DNA of 64,000 nt from Vibrio nitrifigilis (GTDB taxonomy: Bacteria; Pseudomonadota; Gammaproteobacteria; Enterobacterales; Vibrionaceae): positions 1,426,001 to 1,490,000 of the forward strand of contig NZ_JADPMR010000004.1 of NCBI RefSeq assembly GCF_015686695.1. Direction: 5' to 3'. A model generated the notes under the pieces. That model searched no databases. It was not told where the DNA came from and saw only the letters and a list, made by a program, of their open reading frames with translations. Positions 1 through 9,102 of this stretch are shown in pieces (the first letter of the stretch is position 1; every line of letters begins with the position of its first letter). The position numbers were made by a program, and so were the translations under genes.

Positions 1-702
1 GAAAAAGGAGCATTTACGGGAGCCAATAAAACCCATAATGGCGTATTTGAACAAGCTGATGGTGGCACGCTCTTTTTAGACGAAATAACCGAGATGCCTT
101 TAGAACATCAAGTAAAACTCTTAAGGGTACTTGAGTGTGGTGAGTATCGGCCTGTTGGGAGTCAAAACACAAAGTATGCTGACGTGCGAGTCATTGCCGC
201 AACTAACCGAGACCCACAAGTCGCTATCGAAGAACAGTTTTTAAGGGAAGACCTTTACTTTAGACTGTCACACTTTCCTATCCATGTTCCTCCCCTTAGG
301 GAGCGTGGTAATGATATTGTTGGATTAGCAAAACATTTTATCAGCCACAGGAATGCCAACGAAGAGCAAGTAAAAACGATTCTTGAATCCGCTATCAACA
401 AAATTGCGCTCTACGATTGGCCCGGAAACGTACGTGAACTCAAGCACTGCATTGAGCGTGCCTTTATTCTTGCCGATGATGTCATCAAAGATGAACATCT
501 AATCTTTGATACGCCACCACTTGAAACGGGTTCAACAACAGCACATTCCGTTCCAACGGGCGTACCGTTAGAAGAGCTTGAAAAAGCAGCGATCATGCAA
601 ACCCTAGAAGACCGAGAAGGTAATAAGACAGAAACTGCGCAAGACTTAGGGATTAGCGTCAAAACGCTCTACAATAAACTCGATAAATATCAAAGTAATT
701 AA
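1..702 (+). CDS. Sigma-54-dependent transcriptional activator, 5'-truncated by window edge
   Basis: Reading frame 1 is open from the first base and starts inside the AAA+ domain with the sigma-54-contacting loop GAFTGA at the first codons. The Walker B-like segment GGTLFLDEI follows, then the sensor region (VIAATNRD), the arginine-finger stretch (LREDLYFRL) and the WPGNVREL motif. The last 40 residues form a Fis-type helix-turn-helix (ETAQDLGISVKTLYNKL). It would open sigma-54 RNA polymerase promoters in the cytoplasm. The signal-receiving N-terminus lies outside the window, so it cannot be told whether this is a response regulator or another sensor type. The first ATG inside the window is internal and not a real start. 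A long hairpin follows the stop. Confidence 0.93.
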   Translation, partial: EKGAFTGANKTHNGVFEQADGGTLFLDEITEMPLEHQVKLLRVLECGEYRPVGSQNTKYADVRVIAATNRDPQVAIEEQFLREDLYFRLSHFPIHVPPLRERGNDIVGLAKHFISHRNANEEQVKTILESAINKIALYDWPGNVRELKHCIERAFILADDVIKDEHLIFDTPPLETGSTTAHSVPTGVPLEELEKAAIMQTLEDREGNKTETAQDLGISVKTLYNKLDKYQSN

Positions 703-714
703 TAAATGGGATTC

Positions 715-750
715 ACTCTACTGATAATGTAACCGTATTATCAGTAGAGT
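715..750. terminator. Hairpin between converging genes
   Basis: A perfect 14-bp inverted repeat (ACTCTACTGATAAT and its complement, 8-base loop) sits 13 bases after the sigma-54 activator stop. The converging amidase gene ends about 100 bases beyond. There is no strong T-run, so it may act as a bidirectional transcription or mRNA-stability hairpin rather than a textbook terminator. Confidence 0.6.
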
Positions 751-853
751 TGATGTTTCAGTGAGTTTCAAACATTCACACCTATGACACCAAGAAAACA
801 CTTTAATATATTGATTTTAAAATGTTTATTTTATAATTATTAAATAAACTAGG

Positions 854-2359
854 TTAATCAAAGCTCAAGAAACCTTCCACATCAGAGATTGGCGACGCGC
901 CTTTTAACATCGCAAAATCCGGACGTTGCGGAGCAAGAGATGAAATACCCGCGATGATCGCTTCTAACTGTGAGGCAACAGCCAATACCCCCGCATCATC
1001 GTGACGCTTACCCACAATTTGCAGCCCAAATGGCATGCCATTTTCATCGCGACCACAAGGAATAGTGATTGATGGATGTCCCGCTAGTGTTGAGGCGTAT
1101 GCCATTGCAAGCCAGTGATAATACGTTTTCGTTGGTTTACCATCAATTTCTGTTGGATAAAATTCATGCCAATTTCGGGTTTGAATGGTCGTTGTCGGCG
1201 CCAAAATATAATCGTGATCATTAAAAAAATCCTGCCAGCGACAGTAATAAGCCGTTTGCATCGTCAATGCCTGAGACACATCTTCTGCACTGTATGTGCG
1301 CCCTTCTAGAACATTATCCGTGATATTCGGCCCCATTAATTCTGGGTGCTCATCCAGCAATTTAGGGTGTGAACTTAAAAACATCACTGCGCGCAATACA
1401 GAGAAAATTCTATCGGCATGGCTACAATCCGGTGTGGCTTCTTCCACTTGTGATAAAAATGGCGTTAAGGTACTGATTGCCTTGCGAAAACAGCGCTTCA
1501 CTGCGTTTTCTACAGGCGCAAAACCATAGTCATCAGTAATAGCGAAACGTAATCCTTTCAAATCAATAGATTGAATATTGGCAAATTTTTTCGTATCCCA
1601 CAGAGTGTTACCACCCATGACATGGGTATATTGATCCCGTGTATCTGGGGTTGCAATAACCGATAACATCAAACCACAATCAGCGACAGTGCGCCCCATT
1701 GGGCCATTGGTTGGCAAGGGCATCATACCCATCGCACGTTTTGTTCCAGGTACCACGCCTGGGCTTGGTCGATACCCAACCACGCCACAAAACGATGCAG
1801 GTGTACGCAAAGAGCCACCCGTATCAGAGCCTGTAGCAAGTGGCGTATAACCACAAGCAAGTGCGACAGCAGAACCACCCGAAGAACCACCACAGTTACG
1901 AGTCAGATCATAAGGGTTTGGTGTCACACCATATACTCGGTTACGAGTATTCCCTCCGGCGCTCCACTCTGGACAATTCGTTTTGCCCAATACAAGTGCG
2001 CCAGCACTGCGCATTGCCTCAACCATTGCGTCGTCTTTTGTTGCAATATTATCGCGAAAAATTTCCGAACCAAAAGTTGTCGGAAGCCCCGCGACATCGA
2101 CCATGTCTTTCACACCAAATGGCAAACCATGTAACGGGCCAAGTGCCTCTCCACGGGCTTGTTTCCCATCTGCGGCTTTTGCTTCTGTGAGTGCACGATC
2201 AAAATCTCTCGCCACCAGCGCATTGACCGCATGATCAAGCTCATTAACTCGCGCTATGCAAGCTTGAGTCAGTTCTTGGGATGAGAGTTTTTTCTCGGCG
2301 ATGAGATCGCGAGCTTCGACAGCGCTTAAATCCGCTGGATTACTTGCATGTTGAGTCAT
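854..2359 (-). CDS. Amidase signature family amidase
   Basis: This is a 501-residue amidase-signature hydrolase that would cleave an amide to a carboxylate and ammonia. The catalytic lysine lies in GLPFGVKDMVDVAG (near residue 80). The glycine-serine-rich signature GGSSGGSA (near 155) and GSDTGGSLRTPASF (near 175-190) supply the cis-Ser and the nucleophilic Ser. The length is normal for the family and no signal peptide is seen, so it is cytoplasmic. A purine-rich GAGGAAAAGG precedes the ATG. It is the last gene of a leftward group (TetR, RidA, FAD oxidoreductase, amidase), which points to catabolism of an amide-containing amino compound. Its substrate cannot be read from sequence, and a GatA role is unlikely without gatB/gatC beside it. 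Confidence 0.9.
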   Translation of the reverse strand: MTQHASNPADLSAVEARDLIAEKKLSSQELTQACIARVNELDHAVNALVARDFDRALTEAKAADGKQARGEALGPLHGLPFGVKDMVDVAGLPTTFGSEIFRDNIATKDDAMVEAMRSAGALVLGKTNCPEWSAGGNTRNRVYGVTPNPYDLTRNCGGSSGGSAVALACGYTPLATGSDTGGSLRTPASFCGVVGYRPSPGVVPGTKRAMGMMPLPTNGPMGRTVADCGLMLSVIATPDTRDQYTHVMGGNTLWDTKKFANIQSIDLKGLRFAITDDYGFAPVENAVKRCFRKAISTLTPFLSQVEEATPDCSHADRIFSVLRAVMFLSSHPKLLDEHPELMGPNITDNVLEGRTYSAEDVSQALTMQTAYYCRWQDFFNDHDYILAPTTTIQTRNWHEFYPTEIDGKPTKTYYHWLAMAYASTLAGHPSITIPCGRDENGMPFGLQIVGKRHDDAGVLAVASQLEAIIAGISSLAPQRPDFAMLKGASPISDVEGFLSFD

Positions 2360-2445
2360 TTCCTTTTCCTCAATAGATATTGATACGTGTTGATCGTTGG
2401 CAAAACAATCCGTATCTGAGCTTCATGCTCTATAGATTTTGTAAA

Positions 2446-3678
2446 TTAAAAGCGTCCACTTGGATCAAGCGGAACCTGAAGTAAATTCGTTTTATTTTCC
2501 ATCACGTCGGCTAACAACATCGCGGTAGTTGGACCCAAAGTAAACCCTTGATGACCATGCCCGAAATTGAACCAAAGCCCCTTATGTTTTGGAGCGGCCC
2601 CAACAACTGGCATCATATCTGGCATACAAGGTCGGGTTCCAAACCATTGAGGCTCTTCTACCCTTTCACCAAAATCCAATAGTTCGCGAATCGCCTTCTC
2701 GCCTCTGTTCAACTGAACAGGCTCAGCAGGCGCAGACATATCCACCAAGGCTGCCCCCGTGCATAACCGCAAACCTTCAACCGTATTGGTTGCCAGAATG
2801 CCATTGGCCGTATCCAAAAATGGTCGCTGCAAGGTTTCTTTAACAGCAAAATGGCCGTGATAACCTCGCTTATACACCATGGGGATATGGTAACCCAGAG
2901 GCTTTAATAACTCAGGCGACCATGGTCCAAGCGCCACCACCACATGTTCAGCTTCAATACTACCCTGCTGAGTAGGCAATACCCAAGATTCACCTTGCTG
3001 CTTGAGCTGCATAGCATCAGCAGTGATCAGTTCGCCACCTCGATTAACAAAGAGATCCGCATAAGCTTGGGTCAGTTTCCCAGGGGATCGACAACTCCAG
3101 CTTTGATCCCAGTGGATCACTCCAGCAGGCGTGCTTTTCAATGCGGGTTCTTGCTGCCGATATTCTTCACCAGAATACACTTGCGAAGTCACACCATACG
3201 ACTCTAAACAATACTGTGCTTCTTTTACAGCTTCACCAAACTCTTTTTCATGACGATACAGCATGCATAATCCGTCCCGCTGAATCAGCTCCTCAGACTG
3301 AGAAGCGCTAATAAGCGGTTGATGATCTAGAGTAGAACGCCCAGTCAGTTGCGCGTAATGCTGTGAAATGTGTTGATGCGAAGTCGCAGATGAATAACCA
3401 AAGTATTTCCATAGAGCCGGGATCATCTTGAATAATCCGGACATCGACCATACCACGTCGTTAGTAAAGCCGAGTCCAAATCGCATGAGGGTGGCAAGAT
3501 CCCGAGGTAAAGCATAAGGTTCTGCGGCTTCCGCCTGAATAATCCCAGCATTACCGAAACTGGTTTCAATCCCTGGGGTAGTTCTATCTACCAGCACAAC
3601 ATGATGTCCTCGAGATTGTAGCTCTAGAGCAGCGCTCACTCCGACCATTCCTGCGCCAAGCACAATGATTTCTGACAT
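2446..3678 (-). CDS. FAD-dependent D-amino acid dehydrogenase-like oxidoreductase (DadA family)
   Basis: The 410-residue protein begins with a Rossmann FAD-binding motif (IIVLGAGMVGVSAALEL) and an acidic end of the second strand (VLVDR). The family hallmark ETSFGNAGI follows, and a C-terminal GLWFNFGHGHQGFTLGP closes the FAD site. These are typical of DadA/DAO-type flavoenzymes, which oxidise D-amino acids (or sarcosine/glycine-like amines) to imines and then 2-oxo acids. The ATG at 3678 is chosen because AGGGAT precedes it and the Rossmann fold starts directly; an upstream ATG would add 11 poorly fitting residues. The RidA gene just upstream could clear the reactive imine this enzyme makes. 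The exact substrate is unknown. Confidence 0.88.
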   Translation of the reverse strand: MSEIIVLGAGMVGVSAALELQSRGHHVVLVDRTTPGIETSFGNAGIIQAEAAEPYALPRDLATLMRFGLGFTNDVVWSMSGLFKMIPALWKYFGYSSATSHQHISQHYAQLTGRSTLDHQPLISASQSEELIQRDGLCMLYRHEKEFGEAVKEAQYCLESYGVTSQVYSGEEYRQQEPALKSTPAGVIHWDQSWSCRSPGKLTQAYADLFVNRGGELITADAMQLKQQGESWVLPTQQGSIEAEHVVVALGPWSPELLKPLGYHIPMVYKRGYHGHFAVKETLQRPFLDTANGILATNTVEGLRLCTGAALVDMSAPAEPVQLNRGEKAIRELLDFGERVEEPQWFGTRPCMPDMMPVVGAAPKHKGLWFNFGHGHQGFTLGPTTAMLLADVMENKTNLLQVPLDPSGRF

Positions 3679-3745
3679 AACTTTTATCCCTAAGTATGGG
3701 CCGGGAAACACTATTTATTAGTGCTCCCGACCAAGAAATTCACAG

Positions 3746-4090
3746 CTAATCCATTGCTATTACTGTAATTTCAACTTTTGCATCCACCATTAACTCACAT
3801 TTTATGGTGGTTCTTACTGGAAGAGGAGCTTGAAAATAGTCCGCATATACCGAGTTAAATGCAGTAAAGTCATCGGTATCTGTTAGATAGCATGTGGCAG
3901 AAACGACATGAGACAAATCCAACCCTTCCGCTTCCAGCGTGGTTTGAATACGAGCAAAACATTGATGGGTTTGTTCTTCAATTGTGACGGGGATTGACCC
4001 ATCATCATTAAAACCAATCTCTCCCGAAAGGTAGACCGTTTGGCCGATACGACGAACTTTTGAAAATGGCAGTGCGGGCATTGATGACAT
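3746..4090 (-). CDS. RidA/YjgF family enamine/imine deaminase
   Basis: A 114-residue protein of the Rid (YER057c/UK114) family. RidA hydrolyses reactive 2-aminoacrylate and related imines released by PLP enzymes and amino-acid oxidases. The catalytic arginine is visible in PVRTTIKCEL and the conserved C-terminal glutamate in KVEITVIAMD. The family mid-motif is seen as YLTDTDDFTAFNSVYADYF. It is a little shorter at the N-terminus than canonical RidA (about 128 residues). It lies between the TetR regulator and the FAD oxidoreductase, about 30 bases after the regulator, so a joint transcript is likely. It belongs to a dedicated catabolic paralogue group rather than being the housekeeping copy by position. 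Confidence 0.9.
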   Translation of the reverse strand: MSSMPALPFSKVRRIGQTVYLSGEIGFNDDGSIPVTIEEQTHQCFARIQTTLEAEGLDLSHVVSATCYLTDTDDFTAFNSVYADYFQAPLPVRTTIKCELMVDAKVEITVIAMD

Positions 4091-4121
4091 AAAACGATTC
4101 CTTGTAAGTCAATAAGTTGTC

Positions 4122-4865
4122 CTAGTTTTCTTGAATAGAAAGAGCCAATCCTTCTATCAAGCTATTCATTAAAAATTCAAAGCTGGCATCATAGGAAACA
4201 TCCGATCCGTTTTGCCAGCGCAACACAAATATTCGATTCGTGACTACAGGCAATGCGCCATGCGTGTGAGGAAATTGCTCGGCATCTATTTCAGTAATAC
4301 GCTGTGAAAAAGAGTCTTTCCAATCTTGTGTTTGTTCGGTTGGTGCTGGCGCTAACTCCATGGTGACGAACCCAGCCAGACCACCAATCAAAGCATTAAA
4401 GGCGTCTTTTTGCTGTTCCCCTTTAAACCCTGCGTTAGCGAGAGCAGCCAGTACAACCTCGACCCAACGAATATTGGCCACCCCGTTTGATTTCATTTCG
4501 CCACCAAGTAGTGGCGCAACATTCGGGTGCTGTAATACCAATGTTCGATAGCGACGAAAAATCGATCGAATCGTCTCTTTCCAATCACCCAGCTCATCAA
4601 CATCCTGATCAAACGTACTGGTAATTGATGCCGAAATTTCTGCAAACAAATCGGCTTTCTTGCCATTGGCGTGCCAATACACTACCGCGGTTGACACACC
4701 AAGCGTTCGCGCTAACTCGCGGATAGAAAATTTCGCTAAACCTCGTTCATCTATCTGCGCTATTGCAGCGGCAACAACTTGGGCTTTAGAGAGTCCAACC
4801 TGAGCTGCCCTACCTTTTAATGATTGTTTTTTCTCTGATTTTTTAACAATTTCTTTTTTATTCAT
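4122..4865 (-). CDS. TetR family transcriptional regulator
   Basis: A 247-residue regulator with a lysine-rich lead-in and a TetR-type helix-turn-helix at about residues 25-75 (FSIRELARTLGVSTAVVYWHANGKKADLF). The ligand-binding half resembles the TetR C-terminal domain. The ATG at 4865 is preferred; the frame stays open upstream to a GTG at 4937, but those 24 residues add no recognisable domain. It is divergent from the TRAP transporter genes and is followed by ridA, the oxidoreductase and the amidase, so it most likely controls both directions in response to the pathway substrate. A dyad in the intergenic region (4964-4982) is a possible operator. Confidence 0.88.
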   Translation of the reverse strand: MNKKEIVKKSEKKQSLKGRAAQVGLSKAQVVAAAIAQIDERGLAKFSIRELARTLGVSTAVVYWHANGKKADLFAEISASITSTFDQDVDELGDWKETIRSIFRRYRTLVLQHPNVAPLLGGEMKSNGVANIRWVEVVLAALANAGFKGEQQKDAFNALIGGLAGFVTMELAPAPTEQTQDWKDSFSQRITEIDAEQFPHTHGALPVVTNRIFVLRWQNGSDVSYDASFEFLMNSLIEGLALSIQEN

Positions 4866-4963
4866 TAACAAATTCTTAAATCGGGCACTGTTTTTGCTGG
4901 CATACCAACAATGTTCATATTTATCGTTATAGCACACTGAACTATTGCAAACAACGACGATTA

Positions 4964-4982
4964 TGGTGCATCGGAAGCACCA
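4964..4982. promoter_or_regulatory. Dyad in TetR/TRAP divergent intergenic region (possible operator)
   Basis: TGGTGC and GCACCA form 6-bp arms separated by 7 bases, between the divergent TetR regulator and the TRAP transporter genes. TetR proteins usually bind such dyads next to their own gene. The arms are short, so this is only a candidate. Confidence 0.35.
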
Positions 4983-5029
4983 AAAATATGCATTACAACA
5001 AACAAATAGCTAAGGCTCATGGAGGAGTT

Positions 5030-6316
5030 ATGCCCGCTACTTTGATCTTATTTTTTTCTTTAACGTTATTACTCGGAGGCGGTGTATTAGCGCATTTAAT
5101 CGGCGCCTCTTCGATTCTTTCGTTCGTCGCCGCCGATAGAGTGCGATTCCTTGCAGCCGCACCGCAACGCATCATTGCCAATATCGATTTATTTTCAATG
5201 ATGTCGATGCCATTGTTTATTTTGGCGGGTGAAATCATGAACCGCTCGGGCGTCACTCAGGCCTTATTAAACTTAGCCATAGCTTTAATGGCACGTTTAA
5301 AAGGAGGGTTAGGGCACGTAAATATTCTGACTTCAGTATTTTTTGCTGGGATTTCAGGCTCTGCCATGGCAGATGCCGCCTCAGTATCTAATACGATTGT
5401 TCCAGCAATGCGAAAATCTGGTTATAGCGTCCAATATGCAGGAGCGATTACGGCCGCATCTTCAGTGATTGGGCCGATTATTCCCCCTTCTATCGTGATG
5501 ATTTTTTATGGTGCCTTAATGAATACTTCGGTGTCGGCGCTATTTGTAGCGGGCATTGTTCCTGGGCTTATCATGGCGATAGGCTTATTCGCCACCAATG
5601 CTTATTTAGCCCGTAAATACGATCATCCCAGCGGTGAGAAAGTCCCCCTAGATGAGCTGGGCCGTCGATTCGTGTATGCCCTCCCCGCAACTGTCATCCC
5701 CATCATAATTTTGTCAGGTATTGTATTCGGTGTAATGACGCCCACTGAAGCGGCGGGAGTTGCCGTTTGCTGTGCAATTGGCGCAGGTATTGTCTATCAA
5801 CAAATGAGTTGGAAAAAACTGTTCGCCAGTTTAGAACGTACTGCCGTGATCTCTGGTTCTATTTTCATTTTGCTCTCAGGTGTCGCCATTTTTGGCTATC
5901 TCGCTGGATTAGAAAGATTACCTACCTTACTCGCACACGGACTTGCCAGCCTAGGATTTACCGGTTGGAAATATCTATTGTTACTCAACGTGATTTTTCT
6001 AGTTGCGGGGATGTTTCTCGAGGTGCCAGTGGCTCTCGCTCTTCTTGTCCCGCTTTTGGTTCCACCCGGTTTAGCAATGGGTGCAGACCCCATTCATTTA
6101 GGAATTGTGATTGTGGTTAATTTAATGCTCGGCATAGTAACACCACCCTTTGGTGCGGCGCTTTTAGTTGTCTCTGCGGTTTCAGGTGCCCCCTATTGGG
6201 GAATAGCCAAAGCGGCTGTGCCTTTTCTCTTAACTCAAGTCGTTGTTTTGATGTTATTGACCTTTATTCCCGAGCTCACCCTATTTCTGCCTAGGCTGAC
6301 AGGCTTTATTCATTAA
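5030..6316 (+). CDS. TRAP transporter large permease subunit (DctM family)
   Basis: A 428-residue integral membrane protein with about 12 hydrophobic segments and DctM hallmarks: SMPLFILAGEIMNRSG near residue 60, GGLGHVNILTSVFFAGISGSAMADAASVSNTIVPAM near 90-130 (described in part), and IGPIIPPSIVMIFYG near 145. It forms the Na+-driven channel half of a tripartite ATP-independent transporter. The ATG at 5030 has a near-perfect GGAGGAG ribosome site; an upstream ATG at 4988 lacks one. The genes run M-Q-P, the reverse of the common P-Q-M order, spaced by 10 and 3 bases. Confidence 0.93.
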   Translation: MPATLILFFSLTLLLGGGVLAHLIGASSILSFVAADRVRFLAAAPQRIIANIDLFSMMSMPLFILAGEIMNRSGVTQALLNLAIALMARLKGGLGHVNILTSVFFAGISGSAMADAASVSNTIVPAMRKSGYSVQYAGAITAASSVIGPIIPPSIVMIFYGALMNTSVSALFVAGIVPGLIMAIGLFATNAYLARKYDHPSGEKVPLDELGRRFVYALPATVIPIIILSGIVFGVMTPTEAAGVAVCCAIGAGIVYQQMSWKKLFASLERTAVISGSIFILLSGVAIFGYLAGLERLPTLLAHGLASLGFTGWKYLLLLNVIFLVAGMFLEVPVALALLVPLLVPPGLAMGADPIHLGIVIVVNLMLGIVTPPFGAALLVVSAVSGAPYWGIAKAAVPFLLTQVVVLMLLTFIPELTLFLPRLTGFIH

Positions 6317-6326
6317 GGAGATAGCA

Positions 6327-6863
6327 GTGAAAACATTTGCTGAACAATTTTATGGTTTTTCGAGCTCTATTAACCGAATTGCGTTAAAGCTCGCTGCCTT
6401 CTGCATTCTCGGCATGCTTTTAGTCATGATGCTTCAAGTAGTGGCACGTTATTTATTTTCCTCACCGCCATTTTGGACAGAAGAACTGGCTCGTTGGTTA
6501 ATGGTTTGGGGTGGGTTACTGGGCGCTTCATGTGCGTTTCATCACCATGCTGATCCTTCGATGGTACATCCACCAGCAGATTCTGCCATCAGGCAGAAAA
6601 TCCAGGTAGTGATGCGCTTCGTCGCGTCATGGGTATTCTTCGTCCCTGTTCTTTATTACTCCTGGCCATTTATTTTGCGCCAACTGAGTCGCACATCCGA
6701 CGGACTCCATGTGTCTACCGTTTGGATGAATGCTGCGCTGCCAGTTGCGATCATTTTGATTTTAATGCATGGATTAGCCGGGTTAGGCGCTCTGCTATCT
6801 CCCACTATTTCAGAACAAGAAAGTTCTTATGCTCAACAAACGGAAGAAAATCTCACGGAGTGA
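6327..6863 (+). CDS. TRAP transporter small permease subunit (DctQ family)
   Basis: A 178-residue protein with four hydrophobic helices. The DctQ-type core motif is visible as VVARYLFSSPPFWTEELARW near residues 45-65, followed by MVWGGLLGASCAF. DctQ subunits partner with DctM in the inner membrane to take up acidic substrates delivered by the periplasmic DctP protein. The start has GGAGAT before it, and the gene sits between the dctM- and dctP-type genes, nearly touching both. Confidence 0.9.
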   Translation: MKTFAEQFYGFSSSINRIALKLAAFCILGMLLVMMLQVVARYLFSSPPFWTEELARWLMVWGGLLGASCAFHHHADPSMVHPPADSAIRQKIQVVMRFVASWVFFVPVLYYSWPFILRQLSRTSDGLHVSTVWMNAALPVAIILILMHGLAGLGALLSPTISEQESSYAQQTEENLTE

Positions 6864-6866
6864 ATA

Positions 6867-7850
6867 ATGAAAAAAACAGTGACGTTATGGCTTACAAGCC
6901 TTCTTATCTCAGCAACAGCACAAGCCGCATCAGTGAATGTGGCGTTGGACGCCAATCCAAACCGGGAGCAATCCGGGACTTATCGTTATGTTGATAACCT
7001 TTTAACCAATCTAAAAAAGGTAGGATGGGATACCGAAACATTTCCGCGCGATACCATTGGGGGCGAAAATGATCGCTTGGACCAAGTTCGCGCTGGCATT
7101 TTAGATATTTCCATGTCTGATTTTTCTATCGCGACGCAGTTTGTCCCAGAACTGCAAGTGCTGCAATTACCCTATACGTTTAAAGATCCTAAAAGCGAGC
7201 TTAACTTTTTCACCAAAAGTGATTACCTAGAGACGGTAAATAAAAAGCTGACTAATGAGGGAATGCGAATTCTCGCTATCGCTCCCAATGGAGGTTTTCT
7301 TGGCATCTTTAATAGCAAAAAACCCGTGAAAACGGTCACGGATATGAAAGGTCTGCGTTTTCGAGCGATGGACGAAAACCAACTCACCATGTTTAAACTC
7401 ATGGGGGCAAACGGGGTAGTCATTCCTTTTTCTGAAGTACCTAATGCGATACAAACCGGTATTGCAGATGGCTATATTAACGCCTCTTCTGTTCCATTAA
7501 CCTTTGGCCAGCAAGATTTATTCAAATACTTTACCAATGCTAAAGTCATTATTTCAGCTCGCCTTGTGTTAGCATCTGACAGTTGGTGGAACGACCTTTC
7601 AGACAGTGAAAAGAAACAGTTCAATCAGGCCTCTACCGCTGCGCAGCAAGAAGTGTTTGATTGGGTCGATAAATCCGAAGATAAACATATGCAAGAGCTT
7701 CAAGCTGCTGGTATTCAGGTGTATCAACCTACCGATGCTGAGCTGGCCACCTATAAAATAGCGACAGAAAATATGACCAAGCAGATCACCGATGTTCCGG
7801 CTAAACGCATTGCTCAAATTCGCAAGTTAGTCGATCAATATGCTAATTAA
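6867..7850 (+). CDS. TRAP transporter substrate-binding protein (DctP family)
   Basis: A 327-residue periplasmic protein with a signal peptide (MKKTVTLWLTSLLISATAQA, cleavage after AQA). DctP family features include the GGENDRLDQVRAG and LQVLQLPYTFKD segments and MKGLRFRAMDENQ, whose arginine usually binds the substrate carboxylate. It would capture a carboxylate-bearing solute and hand it to the DctQM permease just upstream. It has GGAG upstream and follows dctQ by three bases. Given the neighbouring aldolase, oxidoreductase and amidase, an amino-acid-like hydroxy acid is a reasonable ligand, but this is inferred from context only. Confidence 0.92.
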   Translation: MKKTVTLWLTSLLISATAQAASVNVALDANPNREQSGTYRYVDNLLTNLKKVGWDTETFPRDTIGGENDRLDQVRAGILDISMSDFSIATQFVPELQVLQLPYTFKDPKSELNFFTKSDYLETVNKKLTNEGMRILAIAPNGGFLGIFNSKKPVKTVTDMKGLRFRAMDENQLTMFKLMGANGVVIPFSEVPNAIQTGIADGYINASSVPLTFGQQDLFKYFTNAKVIISARLVLASDSWWNDLSDSEKKQFNQASTAAQQEVFDWVDKSEDKHMQELQAAGIQVYQPTDAELATYKIATENMTKQITDVPAKRIAQIRKLVDQYAN

Positions 7851-7944
7851 TTTTCCAAGAGGGGTTTGTCGATAGGCGGCCCCTTCAAACACATGGCATA
7901 CATTCACAGTGGGATGTTGATTGGTAAAGAAAAGGAGAAACACA

Positions 7945-9102
7945 ATGGAGTTAACCACTGCTCTTGAAGAACTAGAGATTGGTTACGATGTACCCGCATT
8001 GCCCGGTATGGATGAAAGCGATATTCAAACCCCTTGTTTGGTGGTGGATTTAGATGCGCTAGAGAAAAACATGCGCACGTTGGGTCACTACGCAAAAGCT
8101 CATAATATGCAATTGCGCTGTCATGCTAAAACCCACAAGTCTGTTGATATCGCCAAACTGCAGAAAAAAATAGGCAATTGCAGCGGATTGTGCTGCCAAA
8201 AAGTATCAGAGGCGGAAGTCTTTGCGCGCGCTGGGATTAAAGATATTTTGGTCTCCAACCAAGTCACCCATCCACGTATGATTGATCGACTCGCTCGCCT
8301 ACCATTACTGGGCACACGCACATTATGTTGCGTGGATGATATGGATAATATTCAAGCGCTATCACAAGCGGCAACTCGCCATCAAACAACCATCGAGTGT
8401 TTAATAGAAATTGAATGTGGCCAAGCACGCTGTGGGATTGATGTTGGACCCGAAATCGTCACGATGGCCCAAGCCATAATCGCCGCTCCAGGATTAACGT
8501 TTTCGGGTATTCAAGCCTATCAAGGAGCGATGCAGCACATTCAAAACTACCAAAAACGCCAACAAAAAATTGAGGTTGTGGTTGATTTAGTCAAACAAGC
8601 GATAGCCTTATTGGCGGACGCCAACATAGCGTGCGACATCGTCACCGGTGGTGGTACTGGATCTTATTACTTTGAGACAGAATCGGGCGTGTATACTGAA
8701 TTGCAGTGTGGCTCTTACATATTTATGGATGCGGATTACCAAACTGTCCATGATGCCAATCATCTTACCATTTCAGAATTCGATAACGCGCTGTTCATTC
8801 TTACATCGATTATGAGCCATGCTAAACCTGCTTTAGCGGTGTGTGATGCCGGATTAAAGGTTCAATCAGTGGATAGCGGATTACCGCGTATCTTTGGTCG
8901 TGATGACGTCACCTATCAGCAATGTTCAGATGAACACGGAGTGATTGACGACCCACAGGGTGTGCTAAAGATCAACGACACACTGAGATTGGTACCTGGC
9001 CATTGCGATCCAACATGTAATATTCATGATTATTACGTTGGTGTAAGAAATGGCACTGTAGAAACAGTATGGCCAATATCTGCACGCGGCAAAGCTTTTT
9101 AA
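7945..9102 (+). CDS. PLP-dependent 3-hydroxy-D-aspartate aldolase-like enzyme (DSD1/D-threonine aldolase family)
   Basis: A 385-residue fold-III PLP enzyme (alanine-racemase-like barrel). The PLP lysine lies in RCHAKTHKSVDIAKLQ near residue 50-60, and a phosphate-binding VTGGGTGSYYFE occurs near 235. The C-terminal metal site reads PGHCDPTCNIHDYYVG. The His-x-Asp arrangement matches aldolases (D-threonine aldolase, 3-hydroxyaspartate aldolase) rather than the His-x-Cys zinc site of D-serine or hydroxyaspartate dehydratases. The overall sequence strongly resembles what I remember of Paracoccus BhcC/DhaA, which splits 3-hydroxyaspartate to glyoxylate and glycine. The ATG at 7945 has AAGGAG; an upstream frame start is rejected. 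It follows the TRAP genes by 94 bases. Confidence 0.85.
   Translation: MELTTALEELEIGYDVPALPGMDESDIQTPCLVVDLDALEKNMRTLGHYAKAHNMQLRCHAKTHKSVDIAKLQKKIGNCSGLCCQKVSEAEVFARAGIKDILVSNQVTHPRMIDRLARLPLLGTRTLCCVDDMDNIQALSQAATRHQTTIECLIEIECGQARCGIDVGPEIVTMAQAIIAAPGLTFSGIQAYQGAMQHIQNYQKRQQKIEVVVDLVKQAIALLADANIACDIVTGGGTGSYYFETESGVYTELQCGSYIFMDADYQTVHDANHLTISEFDNALFILTSIMSHAKPALAVCDAGLKVQSVDSGLPRIFGRDDVTYQQCSDEHGVIDDPQGVLKINDTLRLVPGHCDPTCNIHDYYVGVRNGTVETVWPISARGKAF

Noticed and set aside
2446..9102. Complete beta-hydroxyaspartate cycle
   Set aside because: Only the aldolase-like enzyme is recognised; no aminotransferase, hydroxyaspartate dehydratase or iminosuccinate reductase is present.
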